Source: Candidatus Cryptobacteroides faecihippi (lineage in GTDB: Bacteria > Bacteroidota > Bacteroidia > Bacteroidales > UBA932). Taken from it: a DNA stretch of 7,371 nucleotides. Where the stretch lies: the NCBI GenBank assembly GCA_018066065.1, contig JAGHSC010000126.1, forward strand, positions 1-7,371, read 5' to 3'. The translations under genes were made by a program, and so were the position numbers. Below, in pieces: positions 1-7,106 of the stretch (its first letter is position 1; every line of letters begins with the position of its first letter). Under the pieces are notes generated by a model. That model was given only the letters and a program-made list of their open reading frames with translations. It had not been told where the DNA came from and ran no database searches.

Positions 1-341
1 CAGAGAAGACAGCTGGCCTTTTCGGCGTCCTGGGCCTCTACGCCGACCGTACCGTCCTGTTCGATGCGGGCGAGACCCTTCCTCTCGGAGTGGAGGCGAT
101 CGATGCTGCAGGCCACACGCCTGGTCATACCATTTTCCGCAAGGGAAACCTTCTGATAGCCGGCGACGTGATGCATGCCGTGGCACTTCAGATGGCCGAT
201 CCTGCAATCAATGCAGTCTACGACATGGATCAGGAGAAGGCTGCCGCAACGCGAGTCCAGGTCGTCTCCTTCGCCCGTGAGAACGGACTCCTGCTTTGCG
301 GAATGCACTTCCCGGAGCCTGGATTCATCGACTTCCGATAG
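1..341 (+). CDS. MBL-fold metallo-hydrolase, C-terminal part (5' end outside window)
   Basis: This is the C-terminal 112 residues or so of a metallo-beta-lactamase-fold hydrolase, read in the frame starting at base 3 and ending at TAG 339-341. Three late metal-site elements of the fold are visible: the AGHTPGHT turn (bases 108-131, with the His of PGHT at 126-128), the GDV motif with its bridging Asp at 165-167, and a late His at 306-308 in the segment MHFPEPG. The stretch between Asp and last His (LQ...DP...YDMDQEKAAATR) resembles the common single-domain MBL hydrolases related to lactonases. The HxHxDH motif expected in the N-terminal half lies upstream of the window, so activity and any signal peptide cannot be judged. 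The next gene starts 40 bp downstream on the same strand with no visible terminator, so cotranscription is plausible. The substrate is unknown. Confidence 0.85.
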   Translation, partial: EKTAGLFGVLGLYADRTVLFDAGETLPLGVEAIDAAGHTPGHTIFRKGNLLIAGDVMHAVALQMADPAINAVYDMDQEKAAATRVQVVSFARENGLLLCGMHFPEPGFIDFR

Positions 342-381
342 CCCCCGGGACCATCCTGAGACATACTGAACCATAAGGGGA

Positions 382-2907
382 ATGAAAAGAGCAGTCATCG
401 CATTCCTGCTGATGCTCATCGGCAGTGCGAGCCTAAATGCGCAGAAAAAGACAATCAGCGGCTACGTCACAGATTCCGAATCTGGAGAGCCGTTGATCGG
501 AGTGGCAGTCCTGGACAAGAGTACCTCGATGGGTACCGTCACGGGCAATTCCGGCTTCTACAGCATTTCGCTGGAGCCTGGTCAGAGGACCATTGTCGTC
601 ACCTGCCTCGGCTACGACGAGAAGACCATACCGGTCAATCTCAATGCAGACATGACCCTGAACGTGCAGATTGCTGCTTCCAGTGACCTCCTTTCCGGGG
701 CTGTCGTGACCGGATCGACACCGACGAGCGGGGCCCGTGCCTCGCAGATGAGTGCCATCGAGGTGCCGATCTCCCAGATCAAGGCCATTCCGGCGATCGG
801 CGGCGAGGTCGACGTCATGAAGGCCCTGCAGCTGCTTCCGGGCGTCCAGTCCGGCACGGAAGGCACTGCCGGTCTCTATGTCAGGGGAGGCGGAGCGGAC
901 GAGAACCTGCTCCTGATGGACGGAGTGCCTCTCTACAATGTCAACCATCTCTTCGGCTTCTTCTCGGTCTTCAACGCCGATGCGCTCAAGGGTGTGACTC
1001 TCTACAAGGGAAACTTCCCGGCCAGGTTCGGAGGCCATCTCTCCAGCGTCATCGACGTGAGGCTGAATGACGGCAACGACAGTGAGTACCATGGCAACGC
1101 CTCCATCGGACTCATTTCCTCAAAGTTCAACTTCGAGGGCCCTATCGTCAAGGGAAAGACCACATTCAACATCTCTGCGAGGCGAACCTACATGGACCTT
1201 CTTGCCAAGCCTGTCATCGCCTTCGTCAACAGGGAGAACCGCGAGGATGACCTGAACTACGAGGAGATCGGAGGCGGCTATGACTTCTACGACCTCAATG
1301 CGAAGCTGACCCACAAGTTCGGCAACGGCGACCGCCTCAGCCTGAGCTTCTACACCGGTGACGATGCCGCCCACGTCCACATGGACGACATCTCCACCTA
1401 TGAGATCTATGAATATGGCCCTACGGGTCCGCATCCTTCCGGCGTCATGGAAAAGAACAGGGACAGGGGAAAGTTCGGCTGGAGATGGGGCAACATGGTG
1501 ACCTCGCTCCGCTGGAACCACATAGTGGCCCCGAAGCTTTACATGTCCTCTGCCCTGAGCTACACGCAGTACCGCAACAAGCTCTCAGTCGCGCTTTCTG
1601 AATATTCAAGCAAGCTGGAGAATGGCGCGGAGAGGGACGGCGTCACCCACACGGCGGAGGTGGCCTACAACTCACTGATCAATGACATTTCAGCCAACGT
1701 CGACTTCGACTACAGCCCTAGCGTGATGCATGATGTGAAGTTCGGTGCTGTCGCAACCTTGCATTCCTTCAAGCCTGGAGTCGTCAGCATGATGCAGAAG
1801 GCTTCCGGCTACGTCGATGAGATGAACAATCTCAAGACCCGCCGCGAGGTCGGTGATGCCCCGCTTTCTACGCGTGAGGCTGCCCTCTACTGCGAGGACA
1901 ACTGGGCTGTGCTTCCTTGGCTGAAGCTGAACCTTGGCCTTCGCACATCCCTTTACGACACTGACAGGAAGACCTATCTGTCCGCCGAGCCGAGGCTCGG
2001 AGCCCGTGCCCTGGTCACAGACAAGCTTTCCTTCAAGGCTTCCTACAGCGAGATGAGCCAGTACATCCATCTCCTTTGCAACAGCAACCTGAGCATGCCT
2101 TCAGACCTCTGGGTCCCGGTCACTTCCAGGATCAAGCCGATGCGTTCGCGCCAGAGCGCTGCCGGTGTCTTCTACGACCTCGGGAAGTACGAGTTCTCGA
2201 TGGAGGGCTACTACAAGACGATGGACAATGTGCTTGAGTACAAGGATGGTGCATCCTATCTGGGCATGGCCACGGGCTGGGAGGACAAGGTCTGCATGGG
2301 CCGCGGTTGGTCCTATGGTCTCGAGTTTATGGCTCAGAAGAAGATCGGAAAGACGACCGGATGGATCGGCTACACCTGGGCGAAGGCGATGCGTCAGTTC
2401 GACCGTCCGGGAATGGTCATCAATGATGGCAATCCTTTCCCTGCCAAGTACGACAGGCGTCACGACCTGAGTGCCACCGTCACACATGCTTTCTCAAAGA
2501 AGTTTGACCTGAGTGCCACCTTCGTGCTGTCTTCCGGCAACTGCGGCTCTCTCGGCTACGATGAGTTCAACTCCGAGTGTCTGACCGGCCTTGGTCCTGA
2601 GGCTGGTTTCTCGACCTGGTACTATGGTGCGACCTATGTCCCTTACAGGAACAACTACCGCATGCCGATGTACAACAGGCTGGACATCGGCATGAATTTC
2701 TACCACAAGCATCGCCGCGGCCGCGGCATGGATGTCTGGAACCTCAGCTGCTACAATGTCTACAACCACAGGAATCCGTTCCTGATCGTTGTCGACTGGG
2801 AGGATGAGCTCGCTGCCGATGGCACTGGATGGACCACCTATCCGGTCCTCAAGAAGGTGTCCATCTTCCCTATTATCCCTTCATTGTCATACACTTTCAA
2901 ATTCTAG
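382..2907 (+). CDS. TonB-dependent outer-membrane receptor with carboxypeptidase-regulatory-like N-domain
   Basis: An 841-residue outer-membrane active transporter, expected to import a ligand using TonB-ExbBD energy. A signal peptide covers residues 1-20 (KR start, hydrophobic core, cleavage near LNA|Q21). A CarboxypepD_reg-like beta-sandwich follows at about 24-105 (ISGYVTD, GEPLIGVAV, GFYSISL). A TonB-box-like AVVTG lies near 107-111. The plug domain spans about 123-230 with landmarks LQLLPGV (149-155), YVRGGG (166-171), DGVPLYN (180-186) and NFPARFGG (about 211-218). The rest is a 22-strand-type barrel ending in the outer-membrane C-terminal pattern YTFKF with terminal Phe. At 841 residues it is shorter than SusC proteins (about 1000) and matches the receptor class paired with DUF4249 lipoproteins, which is what lies 5 bp downstream. 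ATG 382 is the only start that keeps the signal peptide. A purine run AAGGGG (375-380) sits only 1 nt before it, too close for a normal Shine-Dalgarno. The ligand cannot be read from the sequence. Confidence 0.95.
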   Translation: MKRAVIAFLLMLIGSASLNAQKKTISGYVTDSESGEPLIGVAVLDKSTSMGTVTGNSGFYSISLEPGQRTIVVTCLGYDEKTIPVNLNADMTLNVQIAASSDLLSGAVVTGSTPTSGARASQMSAIEVPISQIKAIPAIGGEVDVMKALQLLPGVQSGTEGTAGLYVRGGGADENLLLMDGVPLYNVNHLFGFFSVFNADALKGVTLYKGNFPARFGGHLSSVIDVRLNDGNDSEYHGNASIGLISSKFNFEGPIVKGKTTFNISARRTYMDLLAKPVIAFVNRENREDDLNYEEIGGGYDFYDLNAKLTHKFGNGDRLSLSFYTGDDAAHVHMDDISTYEIYEYGPTGPHPSGVMEKNRDRGKFGWRWGNMVTSLRWNHIVAPKLYMSSALSYTQYRNKLSVALSEYSSKLENGAERDGVTHTAEVAYNSLINDISANVDFDYSPSVMHDVKFGAVATLHSFKPGVVSMMQKASGYVDEMNNLKTRREVGDAPLSTREAALYCEDNWAVLPWLKLNLGLRTSLYDTDRKTYLSAEPRLGARALVTDKLSFKASYSEMSQYIHLLCNSNLSMPSDLWVPVTSRIKPMRSRQSAAGVFYDLGKYEFSMEGYYKTMDNVLEYKDGASYLGMATGWEDKVCMGRGWSYGLEFMAQKKIGKTTGWIGYTWAKAMRQFDRPGMVINDGNPFPAKYDRRHDLSATVTHAFSKKFDLSATFVLSSGNCGSLGYDEFNSECLTGLGPEAGFSTWYYGATYVPYRNNYRMPMYNRLDIGMNFYHKHRRGRGMDVWNLSCYNVYNHRNPFLIVVDWEDELAADGTGWTTYPVLKKVSIFPIIPSLSYTFKF

Positions 2908-2912
2908 AAGCC

Positions 2913-3905
2913 ATGAGAAAACTGATGATGCTGTCTGCAGTGTTGATGTGCATGACTCTCCTTTCGGTCTCATGCGAGGAAGTGATCGAGTTCAATGGGG
3001 ACTATTCCGGTGAGAAGATGGTGCTGTACTCCTGCGTCAATCCTGATGCCGGTGCAGTGATGGTGTCCCTTTCGCGTTCGAAGTTCTTCCTTTCGCGTGA
3101 GGAAGGCTATCTCGACCGTCCTCTCAGCGGTGCCGACGTGAAGATGACTGTCGGAGGGAAGCAGCTTGTGCTGAAGGAGTCTCCTGACAGGCGTGGTCTC
3201 TACATCGCCGATGCGGATGTCAGGGAGGGGGATGCCGTGAGCGTTGAGGCTTCATGCGCTGGCCTTGCTTCCGTCTCCTCCGAGACTGTCGTCCCGAAGA
3301 GTGCTGATTTCGAGATTCTGTCCACATATTCAAAGATTGTAGAGAGAAATGCTTATGTACAGATTGTCGAGAAGCATTTCCGTGTCCGCCTGAAGGATGA
3401 TCCTTCCAAGAGGGATTTCTACCGCTTCTACATCGTGCACAGGGATGAGGAAGGGGAGATGGAGAGCGAGACGGCCCTGACTTCGGATGTCATTTTCCGC
3501 AAGACGTCTGACATGGATCTCATCGAGGGTGCTCTTGACGGGGAGACTTGCTGGAGGGTCGAGGGGATCTGGGATGATTCCATCTTCTCCGGCGAGGATC
3601 TGATTCTCGACTTCTGGGCAGAGGACGTTATGTTCAATGGGGATGAGATGTACATGTATGGCTCCCGGGATGTCTCGGACGTGAACTATCATTCCTACTA
3701 TTCTGACTGGGGTATTGGGATAGACACGGTGAGCGAGGATGTGTACAAGTACGAGTCTTCGCTCGAGGACTATGACAGCACCATGGGTGGCTTAGCCTCT
3801 GTCTTCGGCGAGCCTGTCTGCATCCACAGCAACATCTCCGGGGGAATAGGCTGTTTCGGGGCCATCTCCCCAAGCTTCAGATTCCATGATTTTCCAGAGT
3901 TATGA
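2913..3905 (+). CDS. DUF4249-family lipoprotein, partner of the TonB-dependent receptor
   Basis: A 330-residue predicted lipoprotein. ATG 2913 is chosen over an in-frame upstream ATG at 2829 because it puts a clean lipoprotein signal at the N-terminus (MRK, hydrophobic core, LSVSC with Cys21) and leaves only 5 bp after the receptor stop; the upstream start would run inside the receptor gene. Glu22-Glu23 directly after the Cys resemble the acidic surface-export signal of Bacteroidota lipoproteins, so a cell-surface location is inferred. Residues of about 24-135 show the DUF4249 pattern: an early strand with VLYSCVNP, VMVSLSRSKFF, then ADVKMTVGGK, GLYIADADVREGDAVSVEA, and a VVPKSADFEI segment. 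The C-terminal half is rich in Asp, Glu and Tyr. DUF4249 genes commonly follow TonB-dependent receptors, and the protein probably captures or caps the ligand, but no biochemical role is established to my knowledge. Its last codons overlap the next gene. Confidence 0.82.
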   Translation: MRKLMMLSAVLMCMTLLSVSCEEVIEFNGDYSGEKMVLYSCVNPDAGAVMVSLSRSKFFLSREEGYLDRPLSGADVKMTVGGKQLVLKESPDRRGLYIADADVREGDAVSVEASCAGLASVSSETVVPKSADFEILSTYSKIVERNAYVQIVEKHFRVRLKDDPSKRDFYRFYIVHRDEEGEMESETALTSDVIFRKTSDMDLIEGALDGETCWRVEGIWDDSIFSGEDLILDFWAEDVMFNGDEMYMYGSRDVSDVNYHSYYSDWGIGIDTVSEDVYKYESSLEDYDSTMGGLASVFGEPVCIHSNISGGIGCFGAISPSFRFHDFPEL

Positions 3906-4831
3906 AAAGATACATTTTAATTATCCTTGCAGCTGTGGGCATGGTTGCCTGCCAGTCTGCGCCAAAGTATGCCAACAGGGCCGAGGCGATTGCGGCTCAG
4001 ATCCATGATCCATCATCAAAGTATGTCATCGTGACTTGCCATCGCGGTGACTGGCGCAATTTCCCGGAGAATTCCGCGATGGCCATCGAGTCCATCATCA
4101 AGATGGGTGCGGACATCATGGAACTTGACTTGAAGATGACCAAGGATTCCGTCCTGGTCCTTTCACACGACCACACCATCGACAGGTGCATGACCGGCAC
4201 AGGCCGCATCGACAGCTACACCTATGATGAGCTGATGAAGTTCAATCTCAAGAGGGCTCACGGAGTGAAGTCGGACACTACCCACATCCTGACTCTCGAG
4301 CAGGCTCTCTCGATCTGTAAGGACAGGATCTGTGTCAATGTCGACCAGGGTTATGAGTTCTACGATCAGGTGTTGGAAATAACTGAGAGACTTGGGGTTA
4401 CCGATCAGATTCTGATCAAGGGCAAGCGTCCGGTCGATGTGGTTGCAGCCCATGAGGCAAAGTATCCCCACAACATGATGTACATGCCGATCGTTGGCGT
4501 GCAGACTGAGAGTGGCATCGAGCTGTACAATTCCTACATGGAGAAGAATGTCGTGCCTCTTGCCTACGAGGTCTGCTGGGGGACCGAGGATGGGACCTTC
4601 GAGAGGGTCTGCAAGGAGATCATTGCCCAGGGTTCCAAGGTTTGGGTCAACACGATCTGGGCGTCTCTCTGCGGTGGCGACGGCAATGATGACGATGCTG
4701 CCTTCATCTCAGGGGATCCGGCTTCCGTCTATGGTCGCTATCTCGAGAATGGTGTCTCGATGATCCAGACCGACCGTCCAGAACTTCTGATCGGCTATCT
4801 TGAGAAGGTTGGAAGGCACACGCTCAAGTAG
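3902..4831 (+). CDS. Glycerophosphodiester phosphodiesterase family lipoprotein
   Basis: A 309-residue GDPD-family TIM-barrel enzyme, expected to hydrolyse glycerophosphodiesters to glycerol 3-phosphate and an alcohol. The lipoprotein signal is MKRY, a hydrophobic core and MVAC with Cys17, so it should sit in the envelope. Catalytic landmarks are present: His47-Arg48-Gly49, Pro55-Glu56-Asn57, Glu74-x-Asp76 (metal ligands) and His89-Asp90. C-terminal TDRP is at about 290-293. The later metal-site strand, often ExK in this family, reads VNVDQ here with Asp148-Gln149. This may mark a subfamily and leaves substrate choice open. The ATG at 3902 overlaps the preceding stop codon in an ATGA arrangement, which suggests translational coupling to the DUF4249 gene. 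Full family length, no damage seen. It is the last gene of the cluster and is followed by a strong hairpin terminator. Cytosolic GlpQ-like housekeeping function is unlikely given the lipoprotein signal. Confidence 0.92.
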   Translation: MKRYILIILAAVGMVACQSAPKYANRAEAIAAQIHDPSSKYVIVTCHRGDWRNFPENSAMAIESIIKMGADIMELDLKMTKDSVLVLSHDHTIDRCMTGTGRIDSYTYDELMKFNLKRAHGVKSDTTHILTLEQALSICKDRICVNVDQGYEFYDQVLEITERLGVTDQILIKGKRPVDVVAAHEAKYPHNMMYMPIVGVQTESGIELYNSYMEKNVVPLAYEVCWGTEDGTFERVCKEIIAQGSKVWVNTIWASLCGGDGNDDDAAFISGDPASVYGRYLENGVSMIQTDRPELLIGYLEKVGRHTLK

Positions 4832-4853
4832 CCCGGTACGGCCTGAATGAAAT

Positions 4854-4883
4854 AAAAGAGCTGGCGTAAAGCCAGCTCTTTTT
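4854..4883. terminator. Bidirectional rho-independent terminator
   Basis: A perfect 12-bp stem (4854-4865 with 4871-4882), AAAAGAGCTGGC paired with GCCAGCTCTTTT, closes a 5-nt loop GTAAA. The A-run on the left and T-run on the right give a U-tract on both strands. It starts 22 bp after the GDPD stop and lies 1 bp from the 3' end of the convergent tRNA-Ser gene, so it can end both transcripts. Confidence 0.9.
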
Positions 4884-4884
4884 G

Positions 4885-4973
4885 CGGAGAGGACGAGATT
4901 CGAACTCGTGGTACGGAATGACCCGTACGTCGGTTTAGCAAACCGGTGGTTTCAGCCACTCACCCACCTCTCC
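4885..4973 (-). tRNA. tRNA-Ser (anticodon GCU)
   Basis: Read on the minus strand, the gene starts GGAGAGG and ends CCTCTCC plus discriminator G, forming a full 7-bp acceptor stem. It has a short D stem (GGT/ACC), the anticodon loop TTGCTAA (anticodon GCT, reading AGC/AGU), a long variable arm with a 6-bp stem GTACGG/CCGTAC, and a T arm ACGAG TTCGAAT CTCGT. The long variable arm and G discriminator identify a serine tRNA. CCA is not encoded, so it must be added after transcription. The first pair of the anticodon stem is a C27-A43 mismatch by my hand folding. Length is 89 nt. It converges on the GDPD gene and shares its terminator. Confidence 0.96.
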
Positions 4974-5023
4974 AGTTGGTGCAGCCGAAAGGTTTTGTCA
5001 AACCATTTCGTGATGTTGGATTG

Positions 5024-5052
5024 CAAAGATACAAAAAAATCCAATTATCCAA
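5024..5052 (-). promoter_or_regulatory. Bacteroidota-type promoter for tRNA-Ser
   Basis: On the minus strand the -7 box is TATCTTTG (5024-5031), an exact match to TAnnTTTG, with TTG at 5050-5052 separated by 18 bp. Transcription would start near 5018, giving a leader of about 45 nt before the mature tRNA 5' end at 4973. The spacer contains a run of seven T. The match is to the primary sigma consensus known for Bacteroides and Flavobacterium. Confidence 0.7.
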
Positions 5053-5070
5053 GTGAAGCATGGAAAAAGA

Positions 5071-5096
5071 TTCGTCAAAGCATTGCTTGATACGAA
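5071..5096. promoter_or_regulatory. Interrupted inverted repeat, possible operator
   Basis: The arms TTCGT (5071-5075) and ACGAA (5092-5096) pair exactly, and inside them CAAAGC (5076-5081) pairs with GCTTG (5085-5089) with one bulged A. The centre is ATT, and AT is unpaired on the right side. The repeat covers the TTG of the rightward promoter and ends 9 bp before its -7 box, a position suited to a repressor or regulator site. No regulator is encoded in the window, and a chance repeat is possible. Confidence 0.35.
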
Positions 5097-5112
5097 GATT
5101 CTGACTACTTTG
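5083..5112 (+). promoter_or_regulatory. Probable promoter for the GH110-like gene
   Basis: TTG at 5083-5085 and TACTTTG at 5106-5112 are 20 bp apart. The -7 box fits TAnnTTG and is one T short of the full TAnnTTTG consensus. Transcription would begin near 5118, giving an AT-rich leader of about 50 nt to the ATG at 5169. It is arranged back to back with the tRNA promoter; the two TTG elements are 30 bp apart. Confidence 0.5.
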
Positions 5113-5168
5113 CATCGGAAACCACGTTGTGGGTCCGGCCACATGATTGCAACATAACATATTATTAT

Positions 5169-7019
5169 ATGAAACGAACACTTTCGTCGGCAGTGATGGC
5201 TCTTGCTTCAGCTGCTTTCCTTGTTTCCTGCGCGGATAACATCCCTTTCAAGGCTGAACTTCAGAGTGCACCGGCTCCTGTCATCGAGACCATGCCTCAA
5301 GTCAGCGACATCCAGACAGTCGACAAGGTCGATGCCTACAATGGCGGAATCTTCTACATCACCCGCCCGGATGCATCGAAGCTTCAGAGCGTCTCGTCAG
5401 CAGAGTTCGGGATGGATCCATCCAATCCTGACAACACTGATGCGTTCATCTCAGCCATCGACTACCTCAGGGAGCACCCGGGGACTCGCTTTGTCGTCGA
5501 GAAGGGTGTCTATCATTTCCATCCTGTTGCTCCGACGACGCATCTGGAAGGATCTTCCCAGGACAATCTTGATTTCTTCATGTCGCAGCGCTCCATCGAG
5601 ATGAGGGGGCTGCATGACATATTCATCGACGGTCAGGGTGCCGAGTTCATCAACGGGCTTGTCGGCAACTTCATCGCCATCTACGATTGCAGCTGTGTCG
5701 AGATCAGTGGCCTTGGCATCGACTGGGAAAGGGAGCTGGACCCTATCGATGACGTCTTCAGGGTGAAGAATGCTGACCCGGCGAACCAGACCATCGAGTT
5801 CGAGTTCTTCCAGAGGGACTCCGTCGATGCCGGCATGCGCATCCAGGCCATCACCCAGTGCGATCCTGAGTCCTACACCTTCGGTGCCAAGGGCTCATCG
5901 AAGGAGTGGTACTACTACATCAACCCTGCCGGCCTCCGTTCAATCGAGAATGTCAGTGCCAACACCTTGAAGCTCACGCACACCGGACCTCTCACGAGCT
6001 TTGCGGACGGCGAGGTCTACATCCTTCGCCACCATGTCTATGACGGTACCGTCTTCCATCTTGCCGAGGGTAGCAGAGACATCACATTCTCCTCTGTGAA
6101 CATATTCGGAAGCCCTGGAATGGCTCTCATCGTTGGCGGTGGAGCTTCTCATTATCAGATGCTTGACTGTTTCGTGGGCGTCGATCCGAAGCTTGCCGAC
6201 AGGCATCATGTGTCTCTTGGAGCCGATGCTGTGCATGTTGCCAACTCCAATGGTTGCTTCCGTGTCAAGGGGTGTGACATGAGCCGTCAGGGAGATGATG
6301 CGATCAATGTCCATGATGGACTTGGCTACATCGCATCCGTTGATGGTGTCTGTGCTGACATGTATGCTGCCGCGATGCAGCTGAACGTGGGTGACACCCT
6401 CACTTTCAAGGACAAGGACTTTGTCGAGACTGGCTACAAGGCTGCCATCATTGCTGCGGACCTTTCCGGCACCCTCAAGCACATCACTTTCGACAGGGAC
6501 ATCTCTGAATATGTGAGTGCGGATTTCACTGCCTGGAACATCGGTGTCGACAGTGGCAACTATGTCATTACAGACAACTATTTCCACGAGAACAGGGCTA
6601 GGGGCATCCTGCTTCAGTCTTCGAGGGGAGTGTGTGCTGACAACAGGTTCTACAAGATCCAGGGGCAGGGGCTGCGCATCGTGATGGACATCATTCCTGC
6701 TTACTGGCAGGAGGGTACCGGAGTGGATGGTCTCATTGTCAGGAACAATGTTTTCGATATGTGTGACTATGGCAACTGGGGGAGGTTGATCGAGATTTCG
6801 ACTTCGATCGATGGTAGGAGTGCGGGTGCTCCTGTCTTCCGCAATGTGGAGATCACGGACAACGTCTTTACGAATTCGTCTTCGCTTCTCCTTGATGCTT
6901 CCAATGTCGAGAAGATGATTTTCTCCCGTAACTCGGTCAGTGGCATCGCAGAGGAGTCTGCCTTCAGGATCGGTAATCTCTGCAACGATCTCTCGCTCAT
7001 CGACAATCGCTTCGAGTAG
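5169..7019 (+). CDS. GH110-like alpha-galactosidase, right-handed beta-helix lipoprotein
   Basis: A 616-residue lipoprotein likely to remove terminal alpha-1,3-linked galactose from glycans at the cell envelope. ATG 5169 is chosen over the in-frame ATG at 5127 because it starts a good lipoprotein signal (MKRT, hydrophobic core, FLVSC with Cys21) and follows an AT-rich leader; the longer start would place a charged, non-hydrophobic segment in front. Landmarks shared with GH110 as I know it are YHFH (115-118), DGQGAEF (154-160), DAVHV (Asp353), GDDAINVHD (Asp376-Asp377) and NRARGILLQS (475-484). The 23-residue step from Asp353 to Asp376 equals that in Bacteroides GH110 enzymes, where this acidic cluster forms the catalytic site. 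Beta-helix rungs of the type ITDNYFHENRARG and VRNNVFDMC continue to the C-terminus. Length matches the family (about 600). It has its own promoter and sits downstream of a terminator, so it is not in the receptor operon. A related non-GH110 beta-helix hydrolase remains possible. Confidence 0.82.
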   Translation: MKRTLSSAVMALASAAFLVSCADNIPFKAELQSAPAPVIETMPQVSDIQTVDKVDAYNGGIFYITRPDASKLQSVSSAEFGMDPSNPDNTDAFISAIDYLREHPGTRFVVEKGVYHFHPVAPTTHLEGSSQDNLDFFMSQRSIEMRGLHDIFIDGQGAEFINGLVGNFIAIYDCSCVEISGLGIDWERELDPIDDVFRVKNADPANQTIEFEFFQRDSVDAGMRIQAITQCDPESYTFGAKGSSKEWYYYINPAGLRSIENVSANTLKLTHTGPLTSFADGEVYILRHHVYDGTVFHLAEGSRDITFSSVNIFGSPGMALIVGGGASHYQMLDCFVGVDPKLADRHHVSLGADAVHVANSNGCFRVKGCDMSRQGDDAINVHDGLGYIASVDGVCADMYAAAMQLNVGDTLTFKDKDFVETGYKAAIIAADLSGTLKHITFDRDISEYVSADFTAWNIGVDSGNYVITDNYFHENRARGILLQSSRGVCADNRFYKIQGQGLRIVMDIIPAYWQEGTGVDGLIVRNNVFDMCDYGNWGRLIEISTSIDGRSAGAPVFRNVEITDNVFTNSSSLLLDASNVEKMIFSRNSVSGIAEESAFRIGNLCNDLSLIDNRFE

Positions 7020-7031
7020 TTCCGGGGGTGG

Positions 7032-7062
7032 CTTGGCCGGCGGAGTGTGCACTCCGCTTGAC
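7032..7062. repeat. 31-bp hairpin repeat, copy 1
   Basis: The unit begins CTTGGCCGGCGG 12 bp after the GH110-like stop codon and ends in GAC. It contains the inverted repeat GCGGAGT / ACTCCGC around GTGC, with an extra G-T pair at the base. It matches copy 2 at 28 of 31 positions in the same orientation. It could stabilise or end the upstream transcript, but the T-rich stretch after it is weak. Confidence 0.75.
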
Positions 7063-7106
7063 TGTTTTGCTCGTGCTTTCTTCCTGACTCTGGTCCTCCG
7101 ATGGGA

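Noticed and set aside
433..1092. 219-codon minus-strand open frame, and similar ones at 1120-1521, 1690-2070 and 2101-2487
   Set aside because: All are antisense to the receptor gene, Val/Asp/Arg-rich, without leaders or recognisable domains; codon-bias shadows.
2464..2520. Exact 15-bp direct repeat GACCTGAGTGCCACC, 42 bp apart, in the receptor gene
   Set aside because: It encodes DLSAT in two neighbouring beta strands; repeated barrel motifs and codon bias explain it.
2714..2727. 14-bp perfect palindrome GCCGCGGCCGCGGC
   Set aside because: It lies inside the receptor barrel and encodes an ordinary Arg/Gly stretch; best explained by codon choice.
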